52,160 nt of DNA from a virus. The notes under the pieces are model-generated. The model saw only the letters and a list, made by a program, of their open reading frames with translations, did no database searches and was not told where the DNA came from. The stretch lies in the IMG/VR virus record IMGVR_UViG_3300020204_000093, positions 1 to 52,160 of that record; one strand, written 5' to 3'. Positions 31,728-40,770 of this stretch are shown here, in pieces. Positions within the stretch are counted from its first letter, which is position 1; the number at the start of each line of letters is the position of its first letter. The translations under genes were made by a program, and so were the position numbers.

Positions 31728-32123
31728 TTAATTACCAAAAGCCTTTTTTAATTCTTCTGGTGTTGCAATTCTAACATGTGGACGAGTTAACCATTTATCT
31801 GCTTGCTCTTTTGTTACAATGTTGTAACCTTTAGATACAGACCCTGCCTCTTCCCAACGAACATTCTTTGTTGAGTAGATTGCTACCTTATCTTCGCTTT
31901 GATGTTCTGGCTTAATTGTTTTCTTTGGACCATCTGCTGCCATTGATCCAATAGCGCCTGTTTCTGTAAATCCTAGCGCTTGAACTGGTTCTGCAACTGG
32001 CTCTACAACAGGTTCTGGTGCTACTACAACAGGCTGTACAACTGGCTCTGCTGGTGTTTCAACAACTACTGGCTCTTGTGCATCCTCTGTTACGAATGGC
32101 TTATTGTATTCATTATTTTCCAT
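31728..32123 (-). CDS. Head-associated protein with Pro/Val/Glu-rich linker, 131 aa
   Basis: The first 45 residues are a repetitive low-complexity run built on VVEPVAEP-type units, probably extended; the last 55 residues form a small domain (KVAIYSTKNVRWEEAGSVSKGYNIVTKEQADKWL). Small proteins of this build follow the capsid gene in many actinobacteriophages and may be head decoration or connector factors; this is context-based. The gene has its own extended -10 promoter and AAGGAGG, directly after the capsid terminator. Confidence 0.6.
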   Translation of the reverse strand: MENNEYNKPFVTEDAQEPVVVETPAEPVVQPVVVAPEPVVEPVAEPVQALGFTETGAIGSMAADGPKKTIKPEHQSEDKVAIYSTKNVRWEEAGSVSKGYNIVTKEQADKWLTRPHVRIATPEELKKAFGN

Positions 32124-32141
32124 GATATCCTCCTTATTTGT

Positions 32142-32150
32142 ATTATATCA
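32142..32150 (-). promoter_or_regulatory. Extended -10 promoter for the head-tail connector operon
   Basis: The minus strand reads TGATATAAT, 12 bases past the capsid terminator hairpin. The leader to ATG 32123 is about 12 bases and carries AAGGAGG. It restarts transcription for genes 32123 down to 29185. Confidence 0.6.
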
Positions 32151-32162
32151 CTAAAGTATTAA

Positions 32163-32192
32163 GGGGGACAGGAGAGTGAACTCCCGCCCCCC
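32163..32192 (-). terminator. Rho-independent terminator after the capsid gene
   Basis: On the minus strand a 12-bp GC-rich stem (GGGGGGCGGGAG with CTCCTGTCCCCC, two G-T pairs) closes a 6-base loop and is followed by TTAATACTTT. It begins 22 bases after the capsid stop codon and isolates capsid transcription from the connector genes. Confidence 0.85.
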
Positions 32193-32213
32193 ATTAAAGG
32201 TTACTGTTACAGA

Positions 32214-33347
32214 TTATGCATCTGCAGCAGCGTCAGCGTATGCAATTGCATCCTCTTCTTCCCATTGAAGTCCGAAGCGAACGAATACTGTGTATTCAAT
32301 TGTATCTTTCTTCGCTACGTACTCACGGTTTACAGTAATATCTCTTTGGAATCCCCATACACGGTTGGCAGGGAATGTCAAATCAATATAACCTTCTGGA
32401 TAGTAAGGAACTTCCTGAACTTCGATTCCGAGAACACGAGTTGTACGTGCTCCGCCGAAGGTCTGTCCGATACCATCAAGATAGTTCTGACGGTTTGCTT
32501 GAGTGCTTCCTGGAACTTGTCCAGCAAACGCTTCAGCAACAGCATCAGCGAGTGTACCGTTATTCTTAACGATACCGCCGAATGCATCTGTACCTGCATA
32601 GAACTTAAGATTGTTCTTAAGTGCACGGTACTTACGTGGCATTGCATTGATGATGCCTTGCATGACGCTAGGTGTCCAAGCATTATCTGCTACGGTCACT
32701 ACTGCCTCGTGTGCATCTCCGTTTGTCTTTACCTTATTGATAAAGCCTGGCATGATTGACAAGAATGCTCCTGTTGCACCATCACCATTGATAGCGAGAT
32801 CTTCGATATCATTTGCGAATGCGTTGGTCATTAAGCGTACCAAGTGATCTTCTAGAGCATCACCCTCGACACCATCTTCCAAAGATTCTGAAGTTACTTC
32901 CCAATCAAGACGAATCTTCTTGGTAGTAAGTTCAACCTTAGAGAAGGTTGCGCCAGTGTTTGTGTAGTTACCAATTGCCTGTGCTGCTGCACGAATTACA
33001 CGCTCACCTACGTTAATCTTCTCAAGTTCCATGGAGTTAGCCTTCATTGTTACACGACGGCCATCCTTTGCTAACACTGTAGCGTCCCAAACATAGTCGA
33101 TAAAACGACGAGCCTGCTCGGGGCGCAAAATTCCAGAAGCCGCTGAACCACTAGGGTTAACAGCATTTGCTCCGCTAGTTGTTCCAAGCGTTGCTGTTGG
33201 AATGTTTCCAAGTGTATTTGCACCTGGATTTGTTACTCCACCAATTCCGCCTGATGCGAAAGCACCTTGGCCCTGATAAAGACCTGGTGTTGCTCCACCT
33301 AGATCTCCAGCAGCGCCTGGCTGGTTTTTGATTATTTCTTCTGACAT
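32214..33347 (-). CDS. Major capsid protein (HK97 fold)
   Basis: 377 residues. After a flexible Gly/Ala/Pro-rich N-terminal 65 residues comes an HK97-type shell: the N-arm and E-loop region (RRFIDYVWDATVLAKDGRRVTM), a spine helix (ALEDHLVRLMTNAFANDIEDLAING), and a C-terminal part with VLGIEVQEVPYYPEGYIDLTF and FVRFGLQWEEEDAIAYADA. It builds the icosahedral head with the upstream protease and scaffold. The ATG at 33347 is chosen because AGGAGGTGA lies six bases before it; the reading from 33374 adds nine residues and starts in the overlap with the protease end. GC content is above that of the surrounding genes and a strong terminator follows, fitting high expression. Confidence 0.9.
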   Translation of the reverse strand: MSEEIIKNQPGAAGDLGGATPGLYQGQGAFASGGIGGVTNPGANTLGNIPTATLGTTSGANAVNPSGSAASGILRPEQARRFIDYVWDATVLAKDGRRVTMKANSMELEKINVGERVIRAAAQAIGNYTNTGATFSKVELTTKKIRLDWEVTSESLEDGVEGDALEDHLVRLMTNAFANDIEDLAINGDGATGAFLSIMPGFINKVKTNGDAHEAVVTVADNAWTPSVMQGIINAMPRKYRALKNNLKFYAGTDAFGGIVKNNGTLADAVAEAFAGQVPGSTQANRQNYLDGIGQTFGGARTTRVLGIEVQEVPYYPEGYIDLTFPANRVWGFQRDITVNREYVAKKDTIEYTVFVRFGLQWEEEDAIAYADAAADA

Positions 33348-33370
33348 ATTGTCACCTCCTAGTGATTTGT

Positions 33371-33949
33371 TCATTTGAATAGATCGGCTGTTTTGAGGAA
33401 ACTACCGCCCCATAGGGATTTTTCAACCGTTTCAGGTTGAGACTGGAAGATATCGCCGATATCCCCAGACTTTCGGAATGCGGTTTCTGCTTCCACAGCG
33501 TCTACTCGTTTTCCAAATTCATTAAATTCATTTGTAACTGTTGCAATATCTTTTGCAACGGCATCAAATGAATCCTTAACAGTATCAACATCAACCTTTG
33601 TAGACTTAAGAAGTTCTACTTCTGCCTGCAAAGCCTTTACTGTTGACACTAGATCGCTAAAGGCTGATTCTAAAGTATTTTGAGGAGAGGTAATTGCATC
33701 AGCAACTACTTCTTCTGATTTAGATACTTCTACAACTGCCTCGGTTACTGCTTGAATTGCTTCAGCATCTTCTGCCTTAGTAATTTCTTCTGCTACTGCT
33801 TCTGTGGTATTAACAACTTCAGTTGTCTCAACCTCTTCTGCCTTAGCAACTTGTTCAGTAACTTCTGCAACTGATGCATCTGCCTCTGGAGCGACCACAA
33901 CATCTTCAATTACAACCGTCTTTTCAACTTGTGTCTTTGATTTTGTCAT
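33371..33949 (-). CDS. Nested scaffold protein from internal start
   Basis: Within the protease gene and in the same frame, codon 254 is an ATG (33949) preceded by AAGGAGG at eight bases, one of the best ribosome sites in the window. Translation from there gives a 192-residue protein that is exactly the acidic coiled-coil scaffold part (MTKSKTQVEKTVV ... ALQAEVELLKS). Nested scaffold genes inside a protease gene are known from lambda (Nu3 within C). This allows many scaffold copies per protease copy. Confidence 0.6.
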   Translation of the reverse strand: MTKSKTQVEKTVVIEDVVVAPEADASVAEVTEQVAKAEEVETTEVVNTTEAVAEEITKAEDAEAIQAVTEAVVEVSKSEEVVADAITSPQNTLESAFSDLVSTVKALQAEVELLKSTKVDVDTVKDSFDAVAKDIATVTNEFNEFGKRVDAVEAETAFRKSGDIGDIFQSQPETVEKSLWGGSFLKTADLFK

Positions 33950-34708
33950 ATGTTGTACCTCCTTGTTCATCTTAGAAGTATTAATGCCTTTAGCACTATC
34001 AACTAAGAATTTTATCATTGTTGTTTTTTCACTATCCGTTTTTTCAACGAATCCTATATTTTCCATTTCTTGACCGCTTACTGGACTAGTTTCTGATTCA
34101 TTTTCAGATGATATTACAATCCCGTTTTCTTTGTCATAAAAAACATTTTCTAGAACAGTTGTATCACCCTTAATAACATCTACGCCGTCAACTTTTTCAA
34201 CCGAAACAATATTTGCAAATTGATTTGCTGGCGAATCTACAAGGCTTAGTTCAATAAGATCATAGTCTTTAATAATTCTAATTTGTGAGTCTGATTTCTC
34301 ATCATAACCGTCATCCCACTTGTTCATCTTGCCACCAATAGAAAATCCAGTTAGTGTACCGTCAAGAACCTTTTCCCATGTATCTTGTGCACCTTTAGAT
34401 ACATATGCAGATACAAAAACTCCGCTATAAAATTTCTTTGAGTCTGGATCAAAATATTTATCTTCTTTAAAGTTAATCATCTTGCCAACTGCTAGAGGCT
34501 GATGCATTTCACGAATGTTTCCTTTAAACTTTGTAAAAGCCCTCATAGATGCTTCTGCTGTAACTATATCCATTTGCTTATCTAGGTTGTCTAATGATGC
34601 AAATCCAGAAACAATGCGTCTTTCCTTATCTACCTTGCTAAAAGGCATTGATAGACGAAGATTTTCCCCATCTGAGTTCCAGTGGGCTTTGAATACATTA
34701 CTCACCAC
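33371..34708 (-). CDS. Prohead protease fused to scaffold domain
   Basis: 445 residues. The N-terminal 175 residues are an XkdF/HK97-type prohead protease with the catalytic pair His69 (EMHQP) and Ser155 (LIELSLVDSPAN). The C-terminal 190 residues are Glu/Ala/Val-rich, largely coiled coil (ALQAEVELLKSTKVDVDTVK), and act as scaffold. The protease cleaves scaffold and capsid parts during head maturation. Start is GTG at 34708 with GGAGG ten bases upstream. An internal ATG with its own strong ribosome site would give the scaffold alone (see 33371-33949). It directly precedes the capsid gene. Confidence 0.8.
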   Translation of the reverse strand: MVSNVFKAHWNSDGENLRLSMPFSKVDKERRIVSGFASLDNLDKQMDIVTAEASMRAFTKFKGNIREMHQPLAVGKMINFKEDKYFDPDSKKFYSGVFVSAYVSKGAQDTWEKVLDGTLTGFSIGGKMNKWDDGYDEKSDSQIRIIKDYDLIELSLVDSPANQFANIVSVEKVDGVDVIKGDTTVLENVFYDKENGIVISSENESETSPVSGQEMENIGFVEKTDSEKTTMIKFLVDSAKGINTSKMNKEVQHMTKSKTQVEKTVVIEDVVVAPEADASVAEVTEQVAKAEEVETTEVVNTTEAVAEEITKAEDAEAIQAVTEAVVEVSKSEEVVADAITSPQNTLESAFSDLVSTVKALQAEVELLKSTKVDVDTVKDSFDAVAKDIATVTNEFNEFGKRVDAVEAETAFRKSGDIGDIFQSQPETVEKSLWGGSFLKTADLFK

Positions 34709-34725
34709 TATATTATAACCTCCAT

Positions 34726-34731
34726 TTTATA
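34726..34731 (-). promoter_or_regulatory. Weak -10 candidate before the protease-capsid unit
   Basis: The minus strand has TATAAA in the 52-base gap after the portal gene, preceded by TTG without the usual spacer base of the extended box. It is the only candidate for a separate start of the protease/scaffold/capsid unit. Support is weak; read-through from the portal gene is equally likely. Confidence 0.25.
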
Positions 34732-34760
34732 CAAGTATCACATTCTGGACATATCGGACA

Positions 34761-36347
34761 TTAAGGGGTTTTTCTGCCTTCGCCCTTTGGGTTTCTTCCA
34801 GAAACTGTTGATGGACTGTCAGAGTTGCTATTTGTTCTCTCTGAATCTCTGGTTCTTGTAGTTGTTGCTTCGGCTGCTGCCTCTGGCTTTAGATTTAATA
34901 CGTCATCTCCACCATCTCTTTGTGGCATATCCAAAACAACTCTTGCTTCGTTGGGGGTCATAATCTGATTCTTTACATATCTCTCAAGAATTTGAGATTG
35001 TGCAATTTCATCAGTCAAGGTTAATTCATTAAATACAAACTCAAGAATGTCTGTCTTTTCACGAATAATTTTATTAATCATTTTTTCTAATTGTCTTTGT
35101 GCTGGTCTTGCTACCTGCTCTTTAAAGGTGCGATCCTGTGCAAGTGCTGCTGCGATAGATCCAGAATCGCCCCCACCTAATTTAGAAAGTGGAACTTGGT
35201 GTGCTACCAATATGTCATCACGGTTTTGTTTACGATACTCTTTAAATGAGCCGTCCTGTATTCCGTCTTCAATGGGCTCCATCTTAAATTCAACTTTGTT
35301 GTTTTCGCTATCACCTGGAAGTGGAATATATAGCGTTCTGTGTGATTGCCCTCTCAGATTTGTCTGCAAGAATCGGAACATCTTGTCTTCTGCATCTCCA
35401 GAAAGTTTTGCACCCTTTAGCGTTACAACATAACGGGGTACTGCCTTGTTTGCAAAATAGTCAATATTATATTGTGATGCAAGCGAGTCTCCATGTAGTG
35501 AGTTAATAGCCGACATAATATCTGGCACTCCGTAGAATGTATTGAGAGGTGAGTATTGCTTAAAGTGAATAATCTCGTTTGGTCTAGCGTCTGTTGTTAG
35601 TGGGTTTGGATTTTTTGCTCCAAAGTTACGGAAATAAACAATCTTGTTTCCAATAATCTGTACATATCCATCTTTAATTCTTCTTACTCTCATTGTTGTT
35701 GCTGGAATGTGACCAACATATCCAATATCTCCACGAGTAGTTCTTCCTATTTCTAAATAACCATTTCCAGTTGATTGTAGGTCTGTATAAACCTTTTCCA
35801 TGGTAGCAGTAAATGAATCATCGTCATTAAGAGACTCTAGCCAATCACGAAGTTCTATCTTTGTTCTTTCAATTCTCTTTCTTGCTTTTTGTGTTGCACT
35901 ATTATCCTCAGATGCTTCTAGTCTAAGTATTGTTCTTGGAGAAACCTTAAACTCATAGCCAAGACCTACAATGTTCTCTACCTTTGCATCAATTGCTGCG
36001 TGATTTGCAAAAGATGTATCATAATAGTTTGCCAACTCATATAAATTCCACGGTGGCGTAATAACATCAAACATTCCATAGCCGTTTACATACACTAGGC
36101 CTGGATTTATCTCTTTAGATTGTGCTCCATCAATACCGCCTTTTCCAGCCAATGCTGCAGTTGTATATTGTGGAGTTGGCTGTATTACTTTTGTAGAAAG
36201 TCGACTTGTTCTTCTTTTAAAGTTTGCATCTAGCCCATCTAGTGTTTTTAATGTATCCCAATTATTGTTAAATGGATCTGATTTTGAAAATGGGTCTTCC
36301 TTTTTTATAGCGTCATCAATCTTTGCGCCTATTGTATATTCTTCCAT
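34761..36347 (-). CDS. Portal protein
   Basis: 528 residues from the ATG at 36347, chosen because GAGGAA lies just upstream and the start then follows the preceding stop by one base; the longer reading (36410) adds 21 residues inside that gene. Portal features include a helical N-terminus, FANHAAIDAKVENIVGLGYEF, a wing region with TGNGYLEIGRTTRGDIGYVGHIP, IIHFKQYSPLNTFYGVPD, and a C-terminal helical stem (ILERYVKNQIMTPNEARVVLDMPQ). The dodecameric ring forms the DNA entry channel and docks terminase and adaptors. The Thr/Ser/Arg-rich last 40 residues are probably disordered. No terminase gene is in this window, so it must lie elsewhere. Confidence 0.9.
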   Translation of the reverse strand: MEEYTIGAKIDDAIKKEDPFSKSDPFNNNWDTLKTLDGLDANFKRRTSRLSTKVIQPTPQYTTAALAGKGGIDGAQSKEINPGLVYVNGYGMFDVITPPWNLYELANYYDTSFANHAAIDAKVENIVGLGYEFKVSPRTILRLEASEDNSATQKARKRIERTKIELRDWLESLNDDDSFTATMEKVYTDLQSTGNGYLEIGRTTRGDIGYVGHIPATTMRVRRIKDGYVQIIGNKIVYFRNFGAKNPNPLTTDARPNEIIHFKQYSPLNTFYGVPDIMSAINSLHGDSLASQYNIDYFANKAVPRYVVTLKGAKLSGDAEDKMFRFLQTNLRGQSHRTLYIPLPGDSENNKVEFKMEPIEDGIQDGSFKEYRKQNRDDILVAHQVPLSKLGGGDSGSIAAALAQDRTFKEQVARPAQRQLEKMINKIIREKTDILEFVFNELTLTDEIAQSQILERYVKNQIMTPNEARVVLDMPQRDGGDDVLNLKPEAAAEATTTRTRDSERTNSNSDSPSTVSGRNPKGEGRKTP

Positions 36348-36348
36348 A

Positions 36349-36735
36349 TTATTCCTCGTCTCCATATTTTGCAATTGTGTCCTTTGCTGCTTGAACAGCG
36401 CCCAAGTCATTTAGAGAAGGAATGAGTCCAGCCTTGAGTCTGTCAACTTGCTCGCTATATTCTTCTTCAGAAACCCTTGTTCCACCTGGAACAAATATTG
36501 CTTGCCCATCTCCTGGATCTCCATAATGCATTGCTGTATTTTTTAATTCTGCAATCTTAGAAATGTCTCCCTTTTGTGAAGGAATGTTTAAAACAGATCC
36601 GTGCCCATCTGTAAACCACTTTCCATTTGCCTTTTTATATACATACAGGCCCCAGTTATAGTTCTTTTCAATAACCTTACGTCTTACATTTTTTACAATT
36701 GGCTTACCAGTTTTTGGGTTAATTAATGAATCCAT
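36349..36735 (-). CDS. Hypothetical protein before portal, 128 aa
   Basis: Not recognised. It has a basic N-terminus with KNVRRKVIEKNYNWGLYVYKK, a middle rich in Gly/Asp/Pro (HYGDPGDGQAIFVPGGT) and a helical acidic end. The arrangement, one base before the portal start, suggests a head-assembly or packaging partner. Its ATG lies only seven bases from a TGGTATACT box with no ribosome site, making it a leaderless candidate and the probable first gene of the portal transcript. Confidence 0.6.
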   Translation of the reverse strand: MDSLINPKTGKPIVKNVRRKVIEKNYNWGLYVYKKANGKWFTDGHGSVLNIPSQKGDISKIAELKNTAMHYGDPGDGQAIFVPGGTRVSEEEYSEQVDRLKAGLIPSLNDLGAVQAAKDTIAKYGDEE

Positions 36736-36742
36736 GACAATA

Positions 36743-36751
36743 AGTATACCA
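36743..36751 (-). promoter_or_regulatory. Extended -10 promoter, leaderless type, portal operon
   Basis: The minus strand reads TGGTATACT in the 18-base gap after the 1335-aa gene. Seven bases separate it from ATG 36735, and no Shine-Dalgarno sequence is present. Confidence 0.55.
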
Positions 36752-36753
36752 TA

Positions 36754-39700
36754 TTAAACTGGATCAACCGTAAATTTATTCCAAAATATGTCATTATATA
36801 AAGAATATGCATAGTTTCCTACGCTTATTGGAACATTGTCCCCTACGATTATCTTATTGGTCCCAGTATAACTCTTATAAACCTCTGAAGGGTTTACACC
36901 GTAATAACTTGTTTCTGCCAAAACCAAAACCCTATTCCAATTAAACGGACCAACGCTCCAGAACTCCCAGTCTAGCGTCTCTCCAGACAATACCTTTACC
37001 CTAAACCATGGTCGCTCTGATATATTTTGAACCTCTTGTAGGTTTGTGGCTTGATAATAAGATATGTTGTTAAACAATAATGGACCAGTTAATCTCATGG
37101 CCCCTTCAAAATATGAAAAATCAAGACTATTAGAAAAGTTAATACCCAAAAACCCCCACTCTTGAAGAGTTATAACTGGTTCTCTAACAATCTTACCGTT
37201 CCAATAAAAACCAATTTCGTTTTGAACTAAACCAGTTTTTGCATCTATTCCATAAATCTTTGCTCTTCGTCCACTAGAATCGTTTGCTACCATATAAAAC
37301 TTTATATGCGAAGACTTGCCCTCTACCTCAAATATTTGTGTTGGCGCATATGGGAAATAGTCTCCATCAAACCTTATAGCCATTTGTGATGCAATAACCT
37401 TAAAATTATTTGCCCTGCTAGAGTTAATTGGAATAGCCAATCCACGATTTACAAGTGGATCATGCTGTCCTTTAATTTGTATACCGCTAGTTTTTGTAAG
37501 ATATAGATATGGAGATGAACTAGTGTAAATTGCAAACGGATTGTTCTTTTTAAAATTATAGTAAATTCCAGTTTTAGTATATGGGTAAATCGGCGTTCCA
37601 AACCTAGTTCCAATTGGACTAGCATCCGATTCATTTAATGCTTGAGACGCATAAGAAAGTTTTTTAATATTAACATTGTTTGTTTGAGAATTTTTAACAT
37701 TAATGTCTATGTGGGTGACGATAGATAAATCATTAAAATCAACACCCGCTGGTGGATAAATAATCATATTGTCTACAACTTCATATTTTGTTGTCATCCA
37801 GTCTGATTTGGGAATTAGTATTCCGTTTCTAGAAGGCCTTTCTGTTTTTGTAAAATAAAATGGGGTTTGGTTTGCACCTAGTTCTGTATACTGAAATGTT
37901 ATGTATGTTTTTACAATTGACCCATCTGTATCATACCTATAATCTTTTGCTATTTTATTTTTTAAATCTTCGTAATCGTTATATCCAGTAAACAAATAAT
38001 TGTCAAGTGATTCATATGTTCTTTGAACTGGAAATGCATACTCATTTGCTAACTCGGCATATGTCCATTCTACTGGGTCAGTTTCTAGCGCTATAGTCTT
38101 TGATGATATTGGATAGTCAATGTTAAATTGAATAAAGTCAAGATCAAAATACTGATCTCCTCTTTTATCCAAAACAGATTCTGCAAAATATGTTAATGGT
38201 ATTTGGTCTTCCCAATAGGCATTTGCTGATACTGTAAGTTTATATGTATCAAAAATTTGATCTGGAACAAGAGTGTAACTAGCAATGTGATCTAAAAGAA
38301 AGTCCTCATCTGGAACAATTACGCCTCCGCCACTAATTGCACCAGGGGCTGTGCCAGTTATAGATCCATAAGGAGGTAAAGATGTTGTATCTATTCCTCC
38401 ATCTATATTTATTAATTGATTGTTTTGATAAACAGCAAATAAATCTTCATTCCAAACTGGAACCCCAAGTTCATTAAATAGTGATCTAATTTTTTGAAAA
38501 TTATATTTAGTACAAAAACCTATTTTGTATATTTTACCAGTAAAGGTTTCTGTATTATTTTTTTTGCCACCCACATACATTCGCAAATCTGACAAAGACC
38601 CAAAGAACTCTGAAACTGGATTCCCAAATCTTGAAACAAAGGCTGGAATATTAACTCCAATATCAACTGTTTCTCCTGGCTCTGCTATTAAAGGTGAGTA
38701 TAGTGTTGTATAAAAATCTAAAATTCCATTTCCTGGTATGTTTAATCCATAAGAATATTTATCTGCATACGCTTCATTGTCATTTTGATCAAGAGTTATC
38801 CATGGGGTTTCTATAGAAAAAGAGTTTTGATTTATTATTTTAAAAACGCTAACATGAGCATCTGATTTATTAAACTCTGTTTTTTTAAATTGGGTTATTA
38901 AAACTTTTGAGTTTTCGGAAAGTTGATGCGGAACATTTGTGGTGTACGTTGTATTTACAATTCCAGTAGTTGAATTCATAAATGCTTTTGCTTCATTAAT
39001 TTTTATACTGTCTATACCATTTTTATAAAATATGTTAAAGTTTTCTAGTTCTATAGAAAAATAAGAGTTGCTGTTTTCTTTTTCAATTCTAAACAATGTT
39101 TGTTTTGTAGAAGAAGACTGTGGTAATCTAAAACATCCATAAAAAGCAGAAACTGGTTGTTTTAAAAAGTCAAAATTTTCAAAAAACAGATATCCAAATA
39201 CGTTGTTCCAAGAGGAGTTAGGTCTAAAAGAAAAAAAGTTAATTGGATCAGATGATTGAACTGATTTACAATCGGACAACAACTCTTCTTTTGTTTTTGA
39301 AGACAAGAATATTTTTGGAGGTGGTGCAGACGCAATAGATAAAGATTTATTAACTACAGAAATATTATCACTAAACGCCTGTTGCCAAGAACCAATTTTT
39401 GGATATGAGTAGTTGGCTGTATAGTCTGCAAAAGCATAGTCAATAAATACAGAAGTTCCGCTATATGATGTATTTATATTTTCTGGTATTTCAACTCCTT
39501 GTCCAAAAACAAATCTTCTTTTTGCCATCGCAGTTGCTACAACATACGGATAGATACCTACGCAATCAATTTCTATTGGATAAACATCTTCATGTGCATA
39601 AAAACCTATCCAGTCCTGATTTTTATTATTTTCATTTAGCATGTTTGGAACAACCAAAGATTCTCTATTATAATCTAACGATATAACTTCTTGACCATTG

Positions 39701-40761
39701 ATCAACAGAGATATGGTGTTTTTCCCAATTCTTAAATGAATCAACATTGGTCTAGTCCATTCCCCAACATAATAAGTTTTATACTCAGACCCAATCTTTA
39801 AACCTATTGAAGGCCCGTCAACATATATTCCATCGTTTGAGTTAATTGGACCAATAATTCTTTTAACATCATTTGTATAGGAGTTTATTCTAAGCCAAGT
39901 TTCAAGTGTGTACTCTCTAAACTTACCAGACTCATTTAAAAATCCAACACCAGGAACTATTAAGGATGGGCTTGATCCATTTGGGTAAAGAGATGTAAGA
40001 CTTGATGCTCCGTATACCATTGGAATACTTAAATTTTTTGCTTTGATCATGTTGTCAGAAATTAAATAATATGCATCAAGATCTTGTAGTCCATAGCATT
40101 TCGCAACAACCCCCTTTTGGGGTGCAATTGATATATCTGATGCAATGTTTATTGGGGTAACTCCTAAAGATGTTGAGGCAAATTCTTCTGACCACTGACC
40201 TAGACTTAATCCATTAATAAGAAAAACATCTTCTTCATCTGAACCACCAACAAAATTAATCTTAAAAACTAATCTAAAACCTACATCTTCTTGTGGTGGA
40301 TCAAATGTCTCTGACACAAAGACCCAACTCTTATTCATTATTGTGTCATAGTTTTTTAGATTTGTTATTATTTGACCACTAGTTGTGTCTTCATATCGAT
40401 AGCCAATTTCAAATCCTGACACATATGCGCTTTGCGAATAAAAAAACGCACCAATAGAAAATGTTTTTAGGTATTGATTTAAGTCTTGGAAATTCATTAT
40501 TTCATTACTTACTGCAATAATTGATGCAGACTGACTGCTAGTTGGGGTTGCTGTTATTTTACCAACATAACTATTTGTAAATGGTTCACCTATTGATTGA
40601 GGATAGTCTTCATAAGTACCGCCAGTTATTGTCCAATTAGAAAGATTTCTATGGCTTTCTGAAATTAAAGAAACATAGTCTGCTTTATCATCTAAAGCCC
40701 ATAGTGCCGTTGGGTGTTCTGAGAACACCTTTTCTGCGTATAGGTTTGACGGAGTAGACAT
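36754..40761 (-). CDS. Large virion-type protein with LamG-like domains, 1335 aa
   Basis: 1335 residues, almost entirely beta-rich with no membrane segment or signal peptide. Several stretches look like concanavalin/LamG jelly rolls: EYTLETWLRINSYTND with IHLRIGKNTISLLINGQEVISL, a second around FYGCFRLPQSS ... SYFSIELENFNI, and a third near the end (MAIRFDGDYFPY ... IGFYWNGKIVREP). Such domains bind sugars and occur in phage appendages. Its site between ribonucleotide reductase and the head genes is unusual for a tail fibre; a head fibre or decoration is as plausible as a tail part. A TGGTAAAAT box lies nine bases before its ATG, with no ribosome site. Confidence 0.6.
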   Translation of the reverse strand: MSTPSNLYAEKVFSEHPTALWALDDKADYVSLISESHRNLSNWTITGGTYEDYPQSIGEPFTNSYVGKITATPTSSQSASIIAVSNEIMNFQDLNQYLKTFSIGAFFYSQSAYVSGFEIGYRYEDTTSGQIITNLKNYDTIMNKSWVFVSETFDPPQEDVGFRLVFKINFVGGSDEEDVFLINGLSLGQWSEEFASTSLGVTPINIASDISIAPQKGVVAKCYGLQDLDAYYLISDNMIKAKNLSIPMVYGASSLTSLYPNGSSPSLIVPGVGFLNESGKFREYTLETWLRINSYTNDVKRIIGPINSNDGIYVDGPSIGLKIGSEYKTYYVGEWTRPMLIHLRIGKNTISLLINGQEVISLDYNRESLVVPNMLNENNKNQDWIGFYAHEDVYPIEIDCVGIYPYVVATAMAKRRFVFGQGVEIPENINTSYSGTSVFIDYAFADYTANYSYPKIGSWQQAFSDNISVVNKSLSIASAPPPKIFLSSKTKEELLSDCKSVQSSDPINFFSFRPNSSWNNVFGYLFFENFDFLKQPVSAFYGCFRLPQSSSTKQTLFRIEKENSNSYFSIELENFNIFYKNGIDSIKINEAKAFMNSTTGIVNTTYTTNVPHQLSENSKVLITQFKKTEFNKSDAHVSVFKIINQNSFSIETPWITLDQNDNEAYADKYSYGLNIPGNGILDFYTTLYSPLIAEPGETVDIGVNIPAFVSRFGNPVSEFFGSLSDLRMYVGGKKNNTETFTGKIYKIGFCTKYNFQKIRSLFNELGVPVWNEDLFAVYQNNQLINIDGGIDTTSLPPYGSITGTAPGAISGGGVIVPDEDFLLDHIASYTLVPDQIFDTYKLTVSANAYWEDQIPLTYFAESVLDKRGDQYFDLDFIQFNIDYPISSKTIALETDPVEWTYAELANEYAFPVQRTYESLDNYLFTGYNDYEDLKNKIAKDYRYDTDGSIVKTYITFQYTELGANQTPFYFTKTERPSRNGILIPKSDWMTTKYEVVDNMIIYPPAGVDFNDLSIVTHIDINVKNSQTNNVNIKKLSYASQALNESDASPIGTRFGTPIYPYTKTGIYYNFKKNNPFAIYTSSSPYLYLTKTSGIQIKGQHDPLVNRGLAIPINSSRANNFKVIASQMAIRFDGDYFPYAPTQIFEVEGKSSHIKFYMVANDSSGRRAKIYGIDAKTGLVQNEIGFYWNGKIVREPVITLQEWGFLGINFSNSLDFSYFEGAMRLTGPLLFNNISYYQATNLQEVQNISERPWFRVKVLSGETLDWEFWSVGPFNWNRVLVLAETSYYGVNPSEVYKSYTGTNKIIVGDNVPISVGNYAYSLYNDIFWNKFTVDPV

Positions 40762-40770
40762 TATGAGTCT

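Noticed and set aside
34738-34760. Repeated TGTCC after the portal gene as an operator
   Set aside because: Only two copies of five bases are present, with no second site in the window; it could be chance.
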